Below are positions 1 through 14,100 of a stretch of 64,000 nucleotides of DNA, one piece after another. The stretch is from Membranipora membranacea (Eukaryota; Bryozoa; Gymnolaemata; Cheilostomatida; Membraniporidae): NCBI GenBank assembly GCA_914767715.1, contig OU612072.1, positions 9,302,001-9,366,000 on the forward strand, read 5' to 3'. The position numbers and the translations under genes are program-made. The notes under the pieces were generated by a model. The model was not told where the DNA came from, ran no database searches, and worked only from the letters and a program-made list of their open reading frames with translations. How positions within the stretch are numbered: position 1 is the stretch's first letter; every line of letters starts with the position of its first letter.

Positions 1-2
1 CG

Positions 3-137
3 GATTGTGACAATAACAATCACCGAAATATGAAATCTTACCGTCAACGCTGTGTAGGTATCCGCAACACAACTATAGCTGTCTACAATCCGTCTGAGGC
101 TGCCGGTGTGCCAGTGCCTATGTTAACAATCCAGTGA
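3..137 (+). CDS. possible 3'-terminal coding exon cut by the window edge
   Basis: One plus-strand frame is open from base 3 to a TGA at 135-137. It encodes about 44 residues with Cys-containing and Val/Pro-rich parts, ending in MLTIQ. The composition looks coding, but there is no family match I recognise. The minus strand of 21-110 is also open in one frame and bounded by an AG and a GTAAG, so the strand is not certain. If the plus-strand reading is right, this is the C terminus of a gene lying left of the window. Confidence 0.25.
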   Translation, partial: DCDNNNHRNMKSYRQRCVGIRNTTIAVYNPSEAAGVPVPMLTIQ

Positions 138-2924
138 GATGACCACAGCTGTTCGATCCCAAATGGCGCAGAAACTTACAAGACTACTAAGTACTTAGCT
201 CTCGGGCAGGCACTAAGTACTTGATGTGCTGTCCACGCAAAGTGAGAGTGTGTGATCGCTTATATTAAGCTGTAAGCGATGATGCTATGCACAGCCTGTA
301 TATGAAGCTTATTTTTCCCTTATAATACAGCGATGGTTTTATTATTGAGAACGCATGACTACGTAGATTATAACGAGGATGTGCATGTATGCACATATAG
401 ATGAGTTATTATAAATAAGTACGCCTTCCTTACATCGCCAACTAAGCATGAAGCGATCAGTGCGGATAGGCATGAATTAATTAGGGGGTGTACACGTTGT
501 AATCTCTGACTCATATTTATCTAGCACTGATAAACCACAGACTAATATCCTTGAGTCCGTGATAACATCGCTTCAAATGAAGAGATAAAAGTTTGGCTCA
601 CTGTCTATTTGTAATGATATTCTAATTATCAATACTGACATTAGGAAATCTTTTGTGACAAGGGCCGTTACCTGGGCAGGATGGATGGGGACACCCTCCA
701 CCAGACTTAGACAGCCTGTTCAGGCAAACAGCTAGTTAAAGGCTGAATATAATAAAGATGGTGTGACTAAATCTACAATTGTTACACCAATCCCTTTTCT
801 TTGCACAAGCCTCAACCCCAATCTTCCACTCGAGGCCGAGGCAGACAGTAGTTGGAAAGTGGGATCTAAGACTGTAGCATACGCCACAGCTAGAGAATCT
901 TCCTTGTCAGCTTCTTGCCGCAGTCATTGCCGGAATAATGTAGATAGAAAAATTACTACAATGGGCCTGAGGCTTGTAGATTTCCCAGCCCTTTAGCTGT
1001 TACGTAGAGGGTTGATTTACATTAGGGAGGGATTATAAAAGTTTGGAGAGGGTTATTGTACAAAAACATGACTCAGTTTATTAATTGCCATTTTCCCTTG
1101 TGTTGTTTCGGAAGGCTAGAGTGGAATTTAGGATATAGAGAACCTAATGTGTGCTGGTTAAAAGTGAAGTGAGGACACATCAGGTTTCAGGGGTGGGCGT
1201 TAATATGACCACATCCTGATGAATCAGAGAATTCACTGACAGGTGATCCTTTCCGCTAGCCTATCGATGAGTCATAAAACTGTTTGTTCTGCCGATAAAC
1301 ACACAGATTATTTTAAACAATGAAGAAAGAACTATAGTTCTTGTTTTATTGATCTTCACATTCCTATCGAATCAGCCAATGTCAAACTTTGTGTGTTCAA
1401 CTTTTTTACAGAGACGGCAATAAATGAGAGACAGCAATAGAAACTTCACGCCCACAAAAAATTCACTTTATCTTCAACTGATTCAAAATGATGTACAAGC
1501 TTTTAAACCGCTAGTGGCAGAGATCCTTTCGACCGAAACCCAAGTCTCAGGTCTTTGATGTCAGCAAATCTGCATCTTTGCCTGCGTATCTTGAGAGGAG
1601 AGGTATACATCTGAGGGTGCAGAGGACTGGAACCACCAACTCTAAAAGCCCCCCCCCCCAGTGGGACACAATCCCACAACTCCTGCGGCACCAAACGCTA
1701 GGCTGGGAATAGCAAACATGTTAATCGATTACACCATTGTGCCCTCTCGCTGTCCCCATGGCAATGGCAAAGACAAAAGCCAAGAAGAGACTGCGTCAAT
1801 TAGGAATGTCAGCGGTGGTCTTATAATCAAGTAATCAAGGTTGTCAGTTCATGACACTAAATATTATCTTTTATCTACCATTTGGAGAAAGACTAGAAAT
1901 ACTGCAGAAAGTATATATCTTTATGCATCATGGGGTAGACAAAATTAACCCTGCAAACTATTTGTTTCCCTTTATCATTTACTAAAGGTTGTAGTCGGTG
2001 CCCTTTCAATATTCATTGCCTTTGAGCAGGAAAGCTATCGCTTGGATTTGAACTTCGTGGCTAGCTAACATTTGCGCAACCAGGGTATGTACTTCATATT
2101 GACTCCAGCCTCAGCTAGTTTAAATTGGTTCTAGCTAACACAAAGTCATCGGTAAATTTTCAAAACTTAACTTTACCTCATAGTATTTGGTCTTCTTGTG
2201 CTATTCTATTTATAGAAGCTACAGGGAGTTGTCCAGTCACGTAAAGAGAGGAGACAACTCACCATAAACTTTCAGATTTGTTTACTGTGTATGGATCGAA
2301 AAACTTACACCGCTAACATTGACTGTTTGACACTTTATTTAGGCATTGTTATTCAGGGCAAAATGTTTTTAAAAAAGATCGTAGAAGATCATAGAAAAGA
2401 TCAAAAGAGGGTTTGACTAAATTCGTTAAAAATGTATAAAATGTGTTATGGCCTATTATAGCAGGGGTAACATCTTTGTGCATATTATTGTGCCATCGAA
2501 TTTTAAGATAATAATTATAGTATTAATCATTTATATTGATGGTTATGCATGCATTTGTAATGATGAGAGGGTGAGAGACATCTACATAGATCGTCAATAG
2601 TTACCTGTCGGGTCTCATTTGATCAACGTGGAACCAAGGAGTTACAGGGGACTGTAACTGTAACTCCTTGGTGAAACTAATTAAGCAAAGTTGAGACCAG
2701 GTCATTCCTCATTCTAGAAGAAACTCAGAGTTTTACATGTTTTCAGTAATACAGGAAGAGTTTTCTGTTTGCAATAAAATACCACGCAAATATAATTTGC
2801 AGGAGTGTTACTGTTTCAATAATCACCTAATAATAATTATGAAAATAAATGGAATTGGAGAACTGAACAAGTATGCACATCAAGATAATATAATAAATGA
2901 TACAACCCTAGATTTGATTTAGAT
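138..2924. other. intergenic region, no supported gene
   Basis: I see no exon with good splice sites and coding character here. Short open frames (for example near 763-996) lack flanking signals and family resemblance. The stretch contains one tRNA-derived SINE on the minus strand near 1560-1765. It is otherwise AT-rich unique sequence, presumably the downstream flank of the minus-strand gene ending at 2925. Confidence 0.5.
1560..1765 (-). mobile_element. tRNA-derived SINE, family A (degenerate copy)
   Basis: Read on the minus strand this matches the family A copies near 6430-6680 and 56536-56835. It has a box-A-like region around 1745, then GTGCCGCAGGAGTTGTGGG, a degenerate box B, a C/G homopolymer run at about 1650-1660, and the shared tail CCTCTGCACCCTCAGATGTA. 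The homopolymer sits where the other copies have a short G run. It is an old, mutated copy. Confidence 0.6.
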
Positions 2925-5900
2925 TCATGAGACTCCGGTAGAGTCACCTTGACTGGAAGATATTGTGGCTCTCTCGTTCTCGTCTTGTTGGTGCGCTTCT
3001 AACGTTTGATGTATCAAATTGGAGTTGTCCTCCTCTGTAGATTTCTGAGTGGATATCTTGAGAATAAAAAAACCGATTATCATGTGAAAAACTTTGTCAG
3101 TCTGAGGACTAGAATTTGAGTCAGACAGCATAAACTTTGGTCTGTCTCAAGGTCGTGAATGATAATGTATAACTTGAGCAGCTACTGATGTAGGCACTCA
3201 CAAGGCCAGAGTTGAAAAGCTTAGTAGGAATTAGGCTATTTCCATACAATAAAATGGGTATGGGGATCGAAGGCAGGCCAGACATACTGATACGATCAAT
3301 CACTCCTTCTATGATTAACTGTTCCTATATACTTATGACAATGTCTTCGGTCTTCCAATGCAGACGGCAGTTGAAACCAAAAAACATGAGATGTTTAGGT
3401 GAGATGATGCGTTTCTGAATAAATCTTGTACACTATGCAGCTTAGAATTTTTCTGAGACAGACTTTTACCTAAGCAATAATGTGCTCATAATGATTTCAA
3501 ATTTTTAGTTATTGGTTCTTGTTACTCAATGATGTTAGACCAAAAGCTCAATGAGCAATGTAGGGAGTTACTATCCCTAATCAGAGAGATCGTCTCTTAT
3601 TTCCAAACATCAGTTGGTTGGTTTATACGCTAGTTACCAATGCTTTAATCATAAGTTATGTTGTAAATTGATTTTTCATTAAACTTTTTTTTTGATATGT
3701 GATGCACAACACACTTTCACAATAAAATGGTACAGCGATCATTCACCTACTAGCTGTAAGCTCTGTTGGATGATCCCATTGGCGTATTGTAGTGCAAACT
3801 CCTTCATATCATCGTCAGCGTCATCAATATCTGCTGTCATGTCACACTCAAAACTCTGTCCCGGTCTGGAAGACCTCAACGCTAAAATATGGGCATGATA
3901 ATATTGATTAATTTTCTTCTCTCATAATTTATTGAGGAAACTCAACTCTGCATAAAAAGTAGATCAATATTCAATGACCAGCATCAATACACAAGGTCAT
4001 CAAGGTTACTAGTTCTATATTAGGATAAAAATATGGGCAGCATGGGAGATGTTATCTGATAATTTGAATATATGTTTATTGAGACACTTTAAAAGGCCAT
4101 AGATCCTAGCGATGAAGTTGATTTAGAGCTCAGGGCAGAGTGTATGCAATAGATCGCAAACACAATATAGTAGGACGCTTTCAGATATCACATACTTGAT
4201 CAAGATCCCAACAATAAATCTACAAAAAAGAATGGCATGTTCCCCCTAGCATGTGAAAAATATGTGTTGGCAGCCAACAAGAAACCTATGAAGGATATAA
4301 TGAAATGGGAAAGTGAAGATGAATCGTTAGTTACTCTAATACGGTAACAAGATTGAAACTATCTCTACTTTATGGCACTGACATGTGACATCAACAACAC
4401 ACTGTTGTTCAACTCAACCAAGCAATGCGTTTAACTTATGATATTTTGGAACTACAATGAGGTGAAACAAGTGGTCACATTTGTTTTGGCACATTTTTTT
4501 CACCGTGTGATTGGGTAGGACTCAGAGAAGTTATCCCATCTGTGCTGTACTGGAATTTACTGTTAGCAGGGAAAACTTCATGCTACTACCATTGTGAAAT
4601 TTATATGCTAATTGTGGAAATCAAGCTGATGCAGCATTGTTGGAAGGGTGTCAATGCCTATTTCTGACTATATGCCTACCTCCCAGCACTCCCCTGACCA
4701 ATTACAACAGGAGGTTACAATAACAATAGACTAGTTTGGTAGAAGAAGAAGGCCTACTCACAAGTTGTTGACATAATAGATTCTAGCCTACGAAGGTCCT
4801 GTCTTGAGATGAGAAGTGGGCCGTTAGTGCGGGTATCAGATACGTCCCCTGTAACTCCCTCCTGCTCGTCTGATGATGACTGTGAGGATTCTCTGTCTAA
4901 AAAGAAAAACAATGCTGAAAATTAGGATTATGACTAACAGTCTCTATTTACAGGAATTGCTAGTTTTCCATTATTATGGTGTCCACTCAATAATTCATAT
5001 AGCATATGATACACTTAGCAAAAGAACTGAAATGGCAGTGGTGTGCCTGGAGAATGGAGCTCAGCCCGTGAACAACTCACTTGATGCTTGCCTCTGGTAT
5101 CTACTGCAAATTGTGAGTTCCAAACTTTGGTTATCCTAAATTTACGGCTTGCTGGTATAATAAGTTCAACTGAAGACTAGTACTGTAATCTTGCATATGA
5201 TCATCACTCAGATTCCACAAATTGACAAGGCACGAGTTTAGTTTGAATTAATGTGCTAGAACCCTGCAATTTTAGCCCAATCAACCTGAATATACCAACT
5301 CACAAGGGACAAAACCTATTATTAGCTGTATCAAACTATTTAGCTTCAAATGCAGAGCCAATGCACACACTCCTGATTATGCAAGGTTATCCAGGTAGAT
5401 GTAACATGTCATTAAACTTTTAATGGATATTCTCGGAACTGGTGCTCATATTTTCAGCCCACTCAAGAAACAAAATATGTTTATGGACTGGGTTGGCATT
5501 TAGCTGCTATTTGAAATTAAGTTGAGCGCAGGAAATAGGAGACGGATAAACTTTACATGAATTCCATTTAAGGCTGAGTCAAAAACTAAGCATTCCTGCA
5601 GTTATTTTGGTCCTGCATATAAATAATACGGATATTGAAGTATTAATATATATACTGTATTATGGGCAGTGGCCAAAAATTAACCGGAGTTACCCTCCCT
5701 TTAAGCATGACAACATAACTCCCTTATGAAACCCCCTGAGGAGGGCTTCTGAGATGAGGCTATTTTCTAAGAATGGTCTTACCTACGACTAACCATGTAC
5801 GTTTAAAATACAATTTGAATTACTTGATGTTAAGTCAATGCGTTCGAAGTGATCACTTCTGATCCCTGTTATGGTGACAGATGCTTACCATGTGCAAGCT

Positions 5901-7762
5901 ATGTCATAAAAAAGTTTGAGCATGGCAAAGTATTCCGCGAATAACACTCTTTTGATTGGCTGTGATACAAATGAACTACTGCACTATTGCTTTTACTAAG
6001 AGCTAGTAGGAATGGACATATATCCATACTGTAAAGATAATTGTGCAAAAATTGAACTGGCAGGACGATGGGCACCAATTGCCAAACGTGCGAGCTATGT
6101 ATGAGCTATCAAAAGTCAATCAATGTCAGAAAAGAGTGACATGTTCATTATAGATTTGAAGGTCAATTTTCAATTTATTTGATCATGGAGCGGCCAAGGT
6201 TCTCCGAGTCAAATCTGATGTGTAAATGTAAAAGGTGGACTTAAAAGAAAGAGGGAAGTTTTCTTGACTTTGAATAAGGGAACTGACAAGGCATCACGAT
6301 TGTAGTAAATTAGCCAGGGCTAGTTTAGTTGTTTTATTTCCTATCAAACAATGTCCGATACAGCCGTTAAAACTATATCAGTATTGGCTTGTCATATCTC
6401 GACTCTACCCACCCTATTCCAAGTCTCAGCAGTTTACCATGTAAGGCCGATAACCCTGAAACATGCCCTTGGCTTCATAGAGTGGCAGTCATGTAATGGA
6501 ATGAGCCTGTTGGATGCAAGTGCAGTACACCTGGTGGTGAATAACAGGCTTGCTAATTGCAAATTGGTATTGCAGGAGTCCTGGGTTCGAGTCGAACTAG
6601 AAGAGTTTTTCCTCTTGATTGCTCCAGCCCCCAGGACCCTGGTGTGTAAATATCTCCTTTCACTGACCGCAACATGAGGTTTTGCTTGTTTGAACTTATT
6701 ATAAGAATCCATAACTTGTACAATATGCTTACCTGACATATCTCCGTTAGATGAAAGAAGGTTGTTAAAGACAGCCGGGGTCCTTCTCACTGCTCGATGG
6801 TAGTTTCTAGTAGGAGTGGAGGTCGTAAGGTTATTGTCAGCATCATCATCAGAGTCCGTGTGTTCACTATGCAACTCTCCATTTGTGTGTAAATGTGTCG
6901 TCTCTGATTCCATAGTTAGGCTACGGTAGTGTTGTGGGGTGGAACAAGACAGACCCAGAGGTTTTTTCTGCCTCTGCTTCAAGAGTTTATTCAATCTAAG
7001 AAACAAAAGGAAACAAATAAGTACATACTAAGGTGTGGTGTATTTTTCATCATCAAGTTAAACAATTATTGTCAGTTTAACGAAAGTGAGGCAATGAGAG
7101 TCATGTGTGCTGTAGCTTCTGAGATGCTATTTGAGGCAGTCTCAATACAAGAAATAGAAAAAACCTACCAACATGGCTCACTTCCTGTGGTTATCTACAC
7201 TGTGGACACCACTAGACTTGAGAATAATGTATGATTGCTGCTTGATATTTCTCGCGGTAGCACTCAGGTAACTAAAACTGTTGCTCGCTTGATGCCCATG
7301 TGATACAACAGGTGGCAGGTTGACAGCCAATGTCAATGACCTAATAATGTGATCATACATCTCACATTACCCAATACTTCAGCTCGTTTCTTCTAGTTTA
7401 ATTTTGTACGGCTAAACAACTATCAGGTCGTCAAGTTTTTTGCTTGATTATGTGGTGATTTTTGTTGACAACTGATCAAATCATGCAAACTGTTCTGACT
7501 AAGAGAAATATGTGAGTCAGTAACCATAACACATCGTGATGTACAACCTTCTACTTCAAACAATGACCAAAAGTCATTACTTCAAACTAAGTCATTGCTA
7601 ACTGTTGTGACCAAGGTTTCACTTGAGTTTGCATACAAGCCACCACAATAGCGTCTTGGTTGTAACATACTTTGCTCTCCTAAGTTTAGAAAATGTCTAT
7701 CTGTTACAACTTACCAAATCCTCAGCAGGCAGCCTTCCAGCTCGTTTCCTTCTCACTTTTGT
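2925..7762 (-). CDS. 3' part of an uncharacterised acidic, Ser-rich protein with a candidate RII-binding helix
   Basis: Exons read on the minus strand: 7715-7762, about 7218-7271, 6733-6995, 4762-4896, 3751-3881 and the terminal exon 2925-3056 (TGA at 2925-2927). The last four join in phase with good GT/AG sites. The link from about 7218-7271 to 6733-6995 is unresolved, because the donor is weak and the phases disagree. A Met codon at 6911-6913 could be the true start of a protein of about 190 residues. The protein is rich in Asp, Glu, Ser and Thr, with a basic patch (YHRAVRRTP) in the 6.7 kb exon. The exon at 3751-3881 encodes DDADDDMKEFALQYANGI and then IQQSLQL. Hydrophobic pairs there are spaced four apart (FA, YA, II, SL), as in protein kinase A RII-anchoring helices. 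I do not recognise the family. Its 5' end lies above 7762 and was not found. Confidence 0.6.
6430..6680 (+). mobile_element. tRNA-derived SINE, family A
   Basis: This matches the copy at 56536-56835 over most of its length. Shared landmarks are CCATGTAAGGCC, the phrase around CATAGAGTGGCA, a box-B-like GGGTTCGAGTC near 6583 and the tail CCAGCCCCCAGGACCC. It lies in the intron between the 6733-6995 and 4762-4896 exons of the minus-strand gene, inserted antisense to it. An open frame crossing it is a by-product of the element. Confidence 0.65.
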
Positions 7763-10700
7763 CTAAACTTGTTGATCAATAATTTTGCAAACGAATCCTT
7801 GAGATTACTGCGATTATAGAAAATAGTTTTTGTACTGAATTAGTAAACATCTAAACCTGGTGAAGCAATTACTAGCCACCACAATGGCAAAAAAACACAT
7901 GGAGTTGGGTCTTGGCCTCTGGTCCAACCAGGTATGAAAGTTAAATCATAATTGTGGTAACAAAGGGGCATATAGAATGAAACTAAGGCTCTGAGATTAG
8001 ACAAGATTAATTAATGTATGCTAAAATCTGTCAGGTAAGTAATCATTTAGCCATTTCACGGCTAAATCATCAAATTAATAGGCTGGAATGACAATAAAAT
8101 ACTCATCCAGCTGCGCTTGGCATACAGCTTCTCGATTTCTACAGTGCTAACAAACATCCTCAGGTGAATCTGTTTTGTGATTAACTTTCATGAATTAAGC
8201 CAATGAGCTTTAAATTATTCATATAGTTTGATAATAAACAGGATGCACTGTTGTGCATCCGTAGCTGACTAAAGTAGCGGCGTACTATTGTCAGGCAAGT
8301 GAAAATTTTTCCGTGCCGATTTAAAAACTATGAGACAGCATGGTATAGTTGACAAGCACCAAAGAAGATTTTTTCGGAGTTGACGCCTCTCAGGCGCGCA
8401 ATGGATCTAGCAATAAATGTTTTACACTCTGGCTGCATTCGCCTATTTAATTATCAAACTGGTAAAGTTTGAAAGTCGTAAAGGTTAAATTGGAGCTCTT
8501 TAGACCAGGGAAGAGAATACTACTGCTTATTTTCTTAATTGAAAAACCTATCATGAATGGCTATAGTAGCCAATATGTTCGCTCTCATAAACAGCCAGAC
8601 AACCGGACACTTTGGCTAGCCTACTGTAGTTAAGTCCAATCCTAGTTGAGAAGATTAAATAATCCAAAGCATAAGTATTAACACCCACCATGTTTCAGGT
8701 GACATCATAGAAACATTCTACAGTCCGGTTTCAATGACTCAAACTTTTCTATGTTTGGTATTGAGTGCCAAGAACATCTTGTACGCAAAGTGATTAATGT
8801 ATTCTTGAACCTAATTAATCTGTAATGCAATAGATGTAAAAAATCGAAAGACAATGAATTTGGCAATCTCAATACAAAGGATGGTGAAACTTTCAAGAGG
8901 ACAAGAAATCTATTTCGTTTGTAATCCTTTCCTTTAGGTAAACTGTCAGAAAGGATGACGCCATTAACAAAAGTAAAATAATCACATTGAAGCTGCTTGC
9001 GGCCAATGCTTTGTCTAATAATGAAACAAGCCATGTTCTGAGGCAGGAAATTTCATCTGATAAGAAACTCATCATCCCCTCTCGGTCATTTGTTCTGATA
9101 TTTGGCCAGAGCTGGCGTAAGATGATAAATTGGTGCCACTCAGTGCACGTAACAACTTTTAGCTAATTGATTGATTAAAAAACAAATTATGGTTTTACTT
9201 TTTAAGTTGAATGATACCAGTAACAAAGACTCTAGATCAGACTTCAGAGTATTTAATTCCGACATTAAAACAGTATAGTTAGCTAGACTGAAGCTTGCGG
9301 CATCTGATTCAACTACGAGGGGCATGCTTAGAACCTTGGCACTTTGACAATATAGCTTCATGATTTAATTATTCACACGGTCTTAAATGATTGTCATGTT
9401 ACGTATGTCAAATTCATCGGAAATAATTGTCAAAGCAATATATTGGGTATAAATTCTAGATTGGAAAGATCGAGTGGACCAAATCAATGAAATGAAAGAG
9501 ACCACAACTCTTAAATAAAATCTCAAATATTTCATCAGAAGTTTGCATACCCATCAGAAGGCACTAATGCAGTCATCCAACAGGAAAATGGAAATCTAAA
9601 GATCCTACAATGTCATAATAGAGAGTGGATGACATAGCTAATTTGTATGTTGTTGATTGAGTAAGTGCTTGTACTATATCACACACGGTTGTGGTAAGAT
9701 ATCACATAAAGATTATGGATTATGTAAATTACAGAAGTATTACAGAGGATGGAGACTTCTGCTTGGTCATCCAGCAGCATTGTCTGGTACACAAACATGT
9801 TCAATTCAACTGAACTTAAAATTTGCAAGTCAGGAGTGGATCGCCAATACAGAAGTTCAAAACATAAGCCGGTCTTGGAAGCTTTTAGGTTGCTATTTCA
9901 TTCAGCATTGTCCATTGTCCAGAGATGATCTCTTACAGCTCATAAACGGAGAACGTGGAAGTGAGTAGTTAGTGCATAACTATGGTTTTCACTATTACGT
10001 CTTTATACGAAAGAGGACCTGGATAGTATTAAGTGCTATTTAATTGTTTTGGCTGCCCCTGAAGACGGACACAACTTTCCCAGAATTCTTGCACTGAAAG
10101 TGTAATACATCCTAGAAGTTTAGAATGCATCCTGGAGGTGAGGCCATAGAGGACCTCCTGAACTTCAGTGTATAGCAAGCTGCCAAAAACTGAAACAGGC
10201 ACTAATCCCCCATTGGCAGTGGCACTTTTATCTTAGACCAATAGGCCGAGAACCACTATTCAATGTTTTTGTTGTGTTGTGTTGGTGTTATTTCTGCATT
10301 TTCTAATGTTGTTGTGAGCTTAGTCCTTGTATTCTCTGCAAAAAAACCAAGAAATGATGGGATGAAATGCAGAATGTTTCCAGATGGCCAAATAACCAGA
10401 AGTAGCCGCTGATATATGGTGACAAGCACATGACTTGGTGTATGTTTTTTTAATCACCTTGCGTCATGGTGCAAATGCGATATAAAATCTTAATGGGCCG
10501 GCGGCACCATGCGCTTATACTTAGCCAGAATCATTTTAAATGTTCTCAGTAGAAAAGCCGTAAACTTATCCACACAAACTTATAATGTTGCTTTAGAATT
10601 CTGACATCAATCTAATTATTACGCAGATGATAATGACATTAATTGCTCTACCGATGCCCACGCTCCTCGCAGCTGAAGACACAAACAGCTATTTCTTTGG

Positions 10701-10850
10701 AGATTATCCAGATTTGGACATTAATTACAGAAATCACTGACTCAGACTGGTAGCGTTTGTTACCAATCACATCACATTAAGGGCATCCAACCAAGAAGTT
10801 TTATAAATACTTTCTCAATGATCGACAACTGTACGCAGGACAACCGCAGG
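7763..10850. other. region without a confidently modelled gene
   Basis: Upstream exons of the minus-strand gene may lie here but none joins in phase. Three minus-strand open frames between 8705 and 9361 overlap in different frames. One has a heptad-like leucine pattern (SELNTLKSDLESLL). This could be a frameshifted retroelement or gene relic, but I cannot name it. A plus-strand open frame at about 9657-9968 ends beside a GTGAGT; it has no family resemblance. Confidence 0.4.
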
Positions 10851-10853
10851 GAA

Positions 10854-10860
10854 TATAAAG
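10854..10860 (+). promoter_or_regulatory. TATA box of the Asn/Gly-rich TSP1 gene
   Basis: TATAAAG lies about 30 bases before a plausible transcription start near 10885 and a non-coding first exon ending at 11002 (CAACCAG then GTACGG). A second TATAAATA-like string at 10802 is further away. Placement relative to the spliced 5' leader makes 10854 the better candidate. Confidence 0.55.
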
Positions 10861-11156
10861 CTTGTCATGTGTAATACTTTCCTTCAGTAACAGAGTCTAC
10901 GGGAAGAGAGAAGCACGCCTTTAGTGAGGGAAGAAGAAGGAGAATCAATTCAGGCACACGACAAATATTACCATCTGATTATCTTTGTGAACTTACAACC
11001 AGGTACGGTCATTGTATTTTATCTAACTATGAGTTTTAGGGAGAATGATCACATTAATCTGTATTGGGTTTGCTTCTAGGTGTGAACCGGGAAATCCAAA
11101 AGCGTAAGCTCCAGTTTTATCAAAATAATATGCCTTTTTTGTTGTAGATTTTAAAA

Positions 11157-14100
11157 ATGAATGGAAAGATTCCTGCTGCTGTTGCACTCCTGGTAGTATG
11201 CATAGCTGGTAAGTGTCTTGAATGAATACACAGTTTATTTCCCTATCCTCTACATGAAATATAGATTGATCACATATTTTGTTTGCTCCGTCGATTTAAA
11301 CCTACAGGGCAATTCGTAATGTCAAGGACATGTATATTATTCCAATAAAATTCAAGCTTACTCTAGAACATTTTTTATCTCAAACATAATTTCGTTTTGC
11401 TGTTTTCAGTTAGCAGCAATGCTATGGCAATACGTGATGACGGACACATTCAAGATGTCCTCAATCTGATCAGTGAAACAGTCGGAGTAAACCAATTATT
11501 GATGGGCAATGGTAATGGAAACGGGAATGGTAATTCTGGCGGCACGAATGGTAACAATAACGGGGGAGGTAACTCAGGATCCAGTAATGGTAATATGAAT
11601 GGTAACATGAACTCTGGTGGGATCAATGGAAACGATAATGGTGAGTCAGGGATCAGGCATAGCTCAGTGTTAAGGGCGGCTGACTTGGGATCATAAGGTC
11701 CCAGGTTCAAACCCCGCCGCGTGTACTGTTTGTTTAGTACTACCTGATTTGGCTGTCGCGGGCCGATCACCCTATCCGACCTTGAATCGCAAAATGGATA
11801 ATGGCTTGCCATATTGCCTAATACCTTCAAAATTGAAGTTGGCGATTAATCTTCATAACATAACTTCTATCAAATCTGTAGGGGAATCTGGCCAGTCTAG
11901 CAATGAAAACATGCGGTGGCGTGCTACTGAACAAAATTGCAGTACATTGAATGACAGAGACATTGTAGGGTTGGCGATTGAATTTCTAATATCTACATAG
12001 GATCCAAAATGACTAGACCAATTGGTGCAATGTTACTGGCAGTTTTTGTCAAAGCCATTATTGCATTGGGGCCTCTGAAACATTGTCTTCTACCCTGTAT
12101 TATTGTTACACAATCATTAATATAAACCTTGGAACTTATCCTCAATTTTCTTTTGACCAGGTAATGACAATCAAGGAGGTTTTAATGGTAACGGCAACGG
12201 AAATGGTAACACAGATCTTGGAAGCAATGGAAACCATCTCGGTAACAGCAATTCAGGAGGAGGCATTGATGGAAATAATGAAGGTTGGTTTAACTAAACG
12301 TCAAACTTGAGATTCTACATTGATCAACGTACATGAGTGTTCTGCTGCAGTAAAAATTTTGTATTTATGGAATCATGATAAACATTGTCCTAGCCTTGTT
12401 CTATAACTGTTTCTCTGTGGTACGTTTGCAATAATTTACCATGGACTCCCCGCACTACTTTTCATTTTCCTTGCTATTTTCCTGCTATTATTGCCAATTG
12501 TGGCTATTTTCAGGAAATGGTAACAGAGCAGAGGATCAACAACAAAAAGTTCAGTTTGCAGCACCGAAGCCACAGCCAATACAAAATGTGATAACACCTC
12601 AAGCAGTACCTGATACTAGAGGTACACAAGTCAATGGTGAGTAACTCCTAGATATAACTGTCTTTCACTAATTCCAGTATTGTAACTTTCAACCCACGCA
12701 ATTGTCACTTCAATCAACAAAACAGTAAAACCACAAAATACGTGAAGGGTAAATTTGTCTATTCATGTGATGCTTTGATTAAAGTTTCAAATAACAAAAA
12801 TAGACAACATTCCAACTTTTCTCATAGGATTATCAGTCCTATTAAATCGGATAATCTCCTCAAAATCCAGATCCATGACGATACTCTGGTGTAAGTGATT
12901 TATTTGTTATGTGTCATGGTGGTACAAGATGGTCCATGTCATCTGACTTTATCGAACCTGTTCACTAATTCCGCAACACAACATCATGCGCAATGATTTG
13001 ACTTGCAATTTAGATTCGGATGGTTACCAAGTGGCAATAAACATATTGATCTACAATTGCTTTTTCTGATAATCTTTCACGTCCAAATGGATTCAAGAAC
13101 AATTTTTTGAGTTTGTTAACCAGGCAGTAGAAAGCCCTATCATGTTTAATAATCCAGTATAATGGCCAACAAAACTGATAAGAACAGTGTGAACAAGACT
13201 CCATAGATTCTTAAAACTCAAACCGGATCGGGCAGTTTTAAATCATCCTAAAGATTGTGTGAAATAATTTACAGACTTTCATCACAGAGTAAAATTGTTG
13301 AATATAGAAACAAATGTTTCTAATTGATTTATGTGAGTCTGCGGACAGATTAACCAACAACTAATCTTTAGTTTCTATCATTTTAGTAAATGGTGGAACT
13401 CCCTGTATAAATGGACAAGGAAATGGACAGGGAAATACAGGTAATGGAATCAATGGTGTTGGTAACGGACTGAATAACGATTGTAATCCAGTTAACAATC
13501 CACAACCAAATGTGGTAATATCACAACCAGCCCCAACACAACCAAGACCAGCTCCAACACAACCAAGACCAGCTCCAACACAACCAAGAACAGTTCCAAC
13601 TACAACAATGACTACACCAATGACTACACCAACTACCACAACACCTCCTCAACAATTCAGAGATGTTCAAACACAGGGTAAGCAATGTCATCAAATGATA
13701 TAAAAAAACACACTTTGTCGAGTAACTCTGTTCTTACTCACTCGCACAAGATAATGGACAGTCACCCATGTAGATCATTATGATAATTGCGAAAAGAGAG
13801 TCATTGGGAGAATCAATTTCCTGCAAGCTTCCCTGAAACAGACATGACGCACCCGTTACAGCTTGTTATGACTGATATTTAATGTCAGATATTTCAGCAT
13901 TATGTAAAAATGATAGACGCTAAAAAAGATTTGTGTAATTCCGGTGGGTTGCTTTTATGGTAATACATGGCTTATTCCAATCACATGCACTGAAATGATA
14001 TGTCTTCTAGTTGGATTATAAACTCTCTTTCCATTTTTTCAGAAGGAGATGCACAAGAAGAAGAAGAGAGCAGCAGCAAGTTTACAGAATGGAGTGAATG

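Noticed and set aside
6434-6732. Extension of the minus-strand 6.7-7.0 kb exon downstream past its donor
   Set aside because: A GTAAGC donor at 6732 joins in phase to the exon at 4896; the extension only runs through an antisense SINE.
8084-8165. Extra exon of the minus-strand gene near 8.1 kb
   Set aside because: Two frames look plausible between an AG and a weak GT, but neither joins in phase to the 7715-7762 exon.
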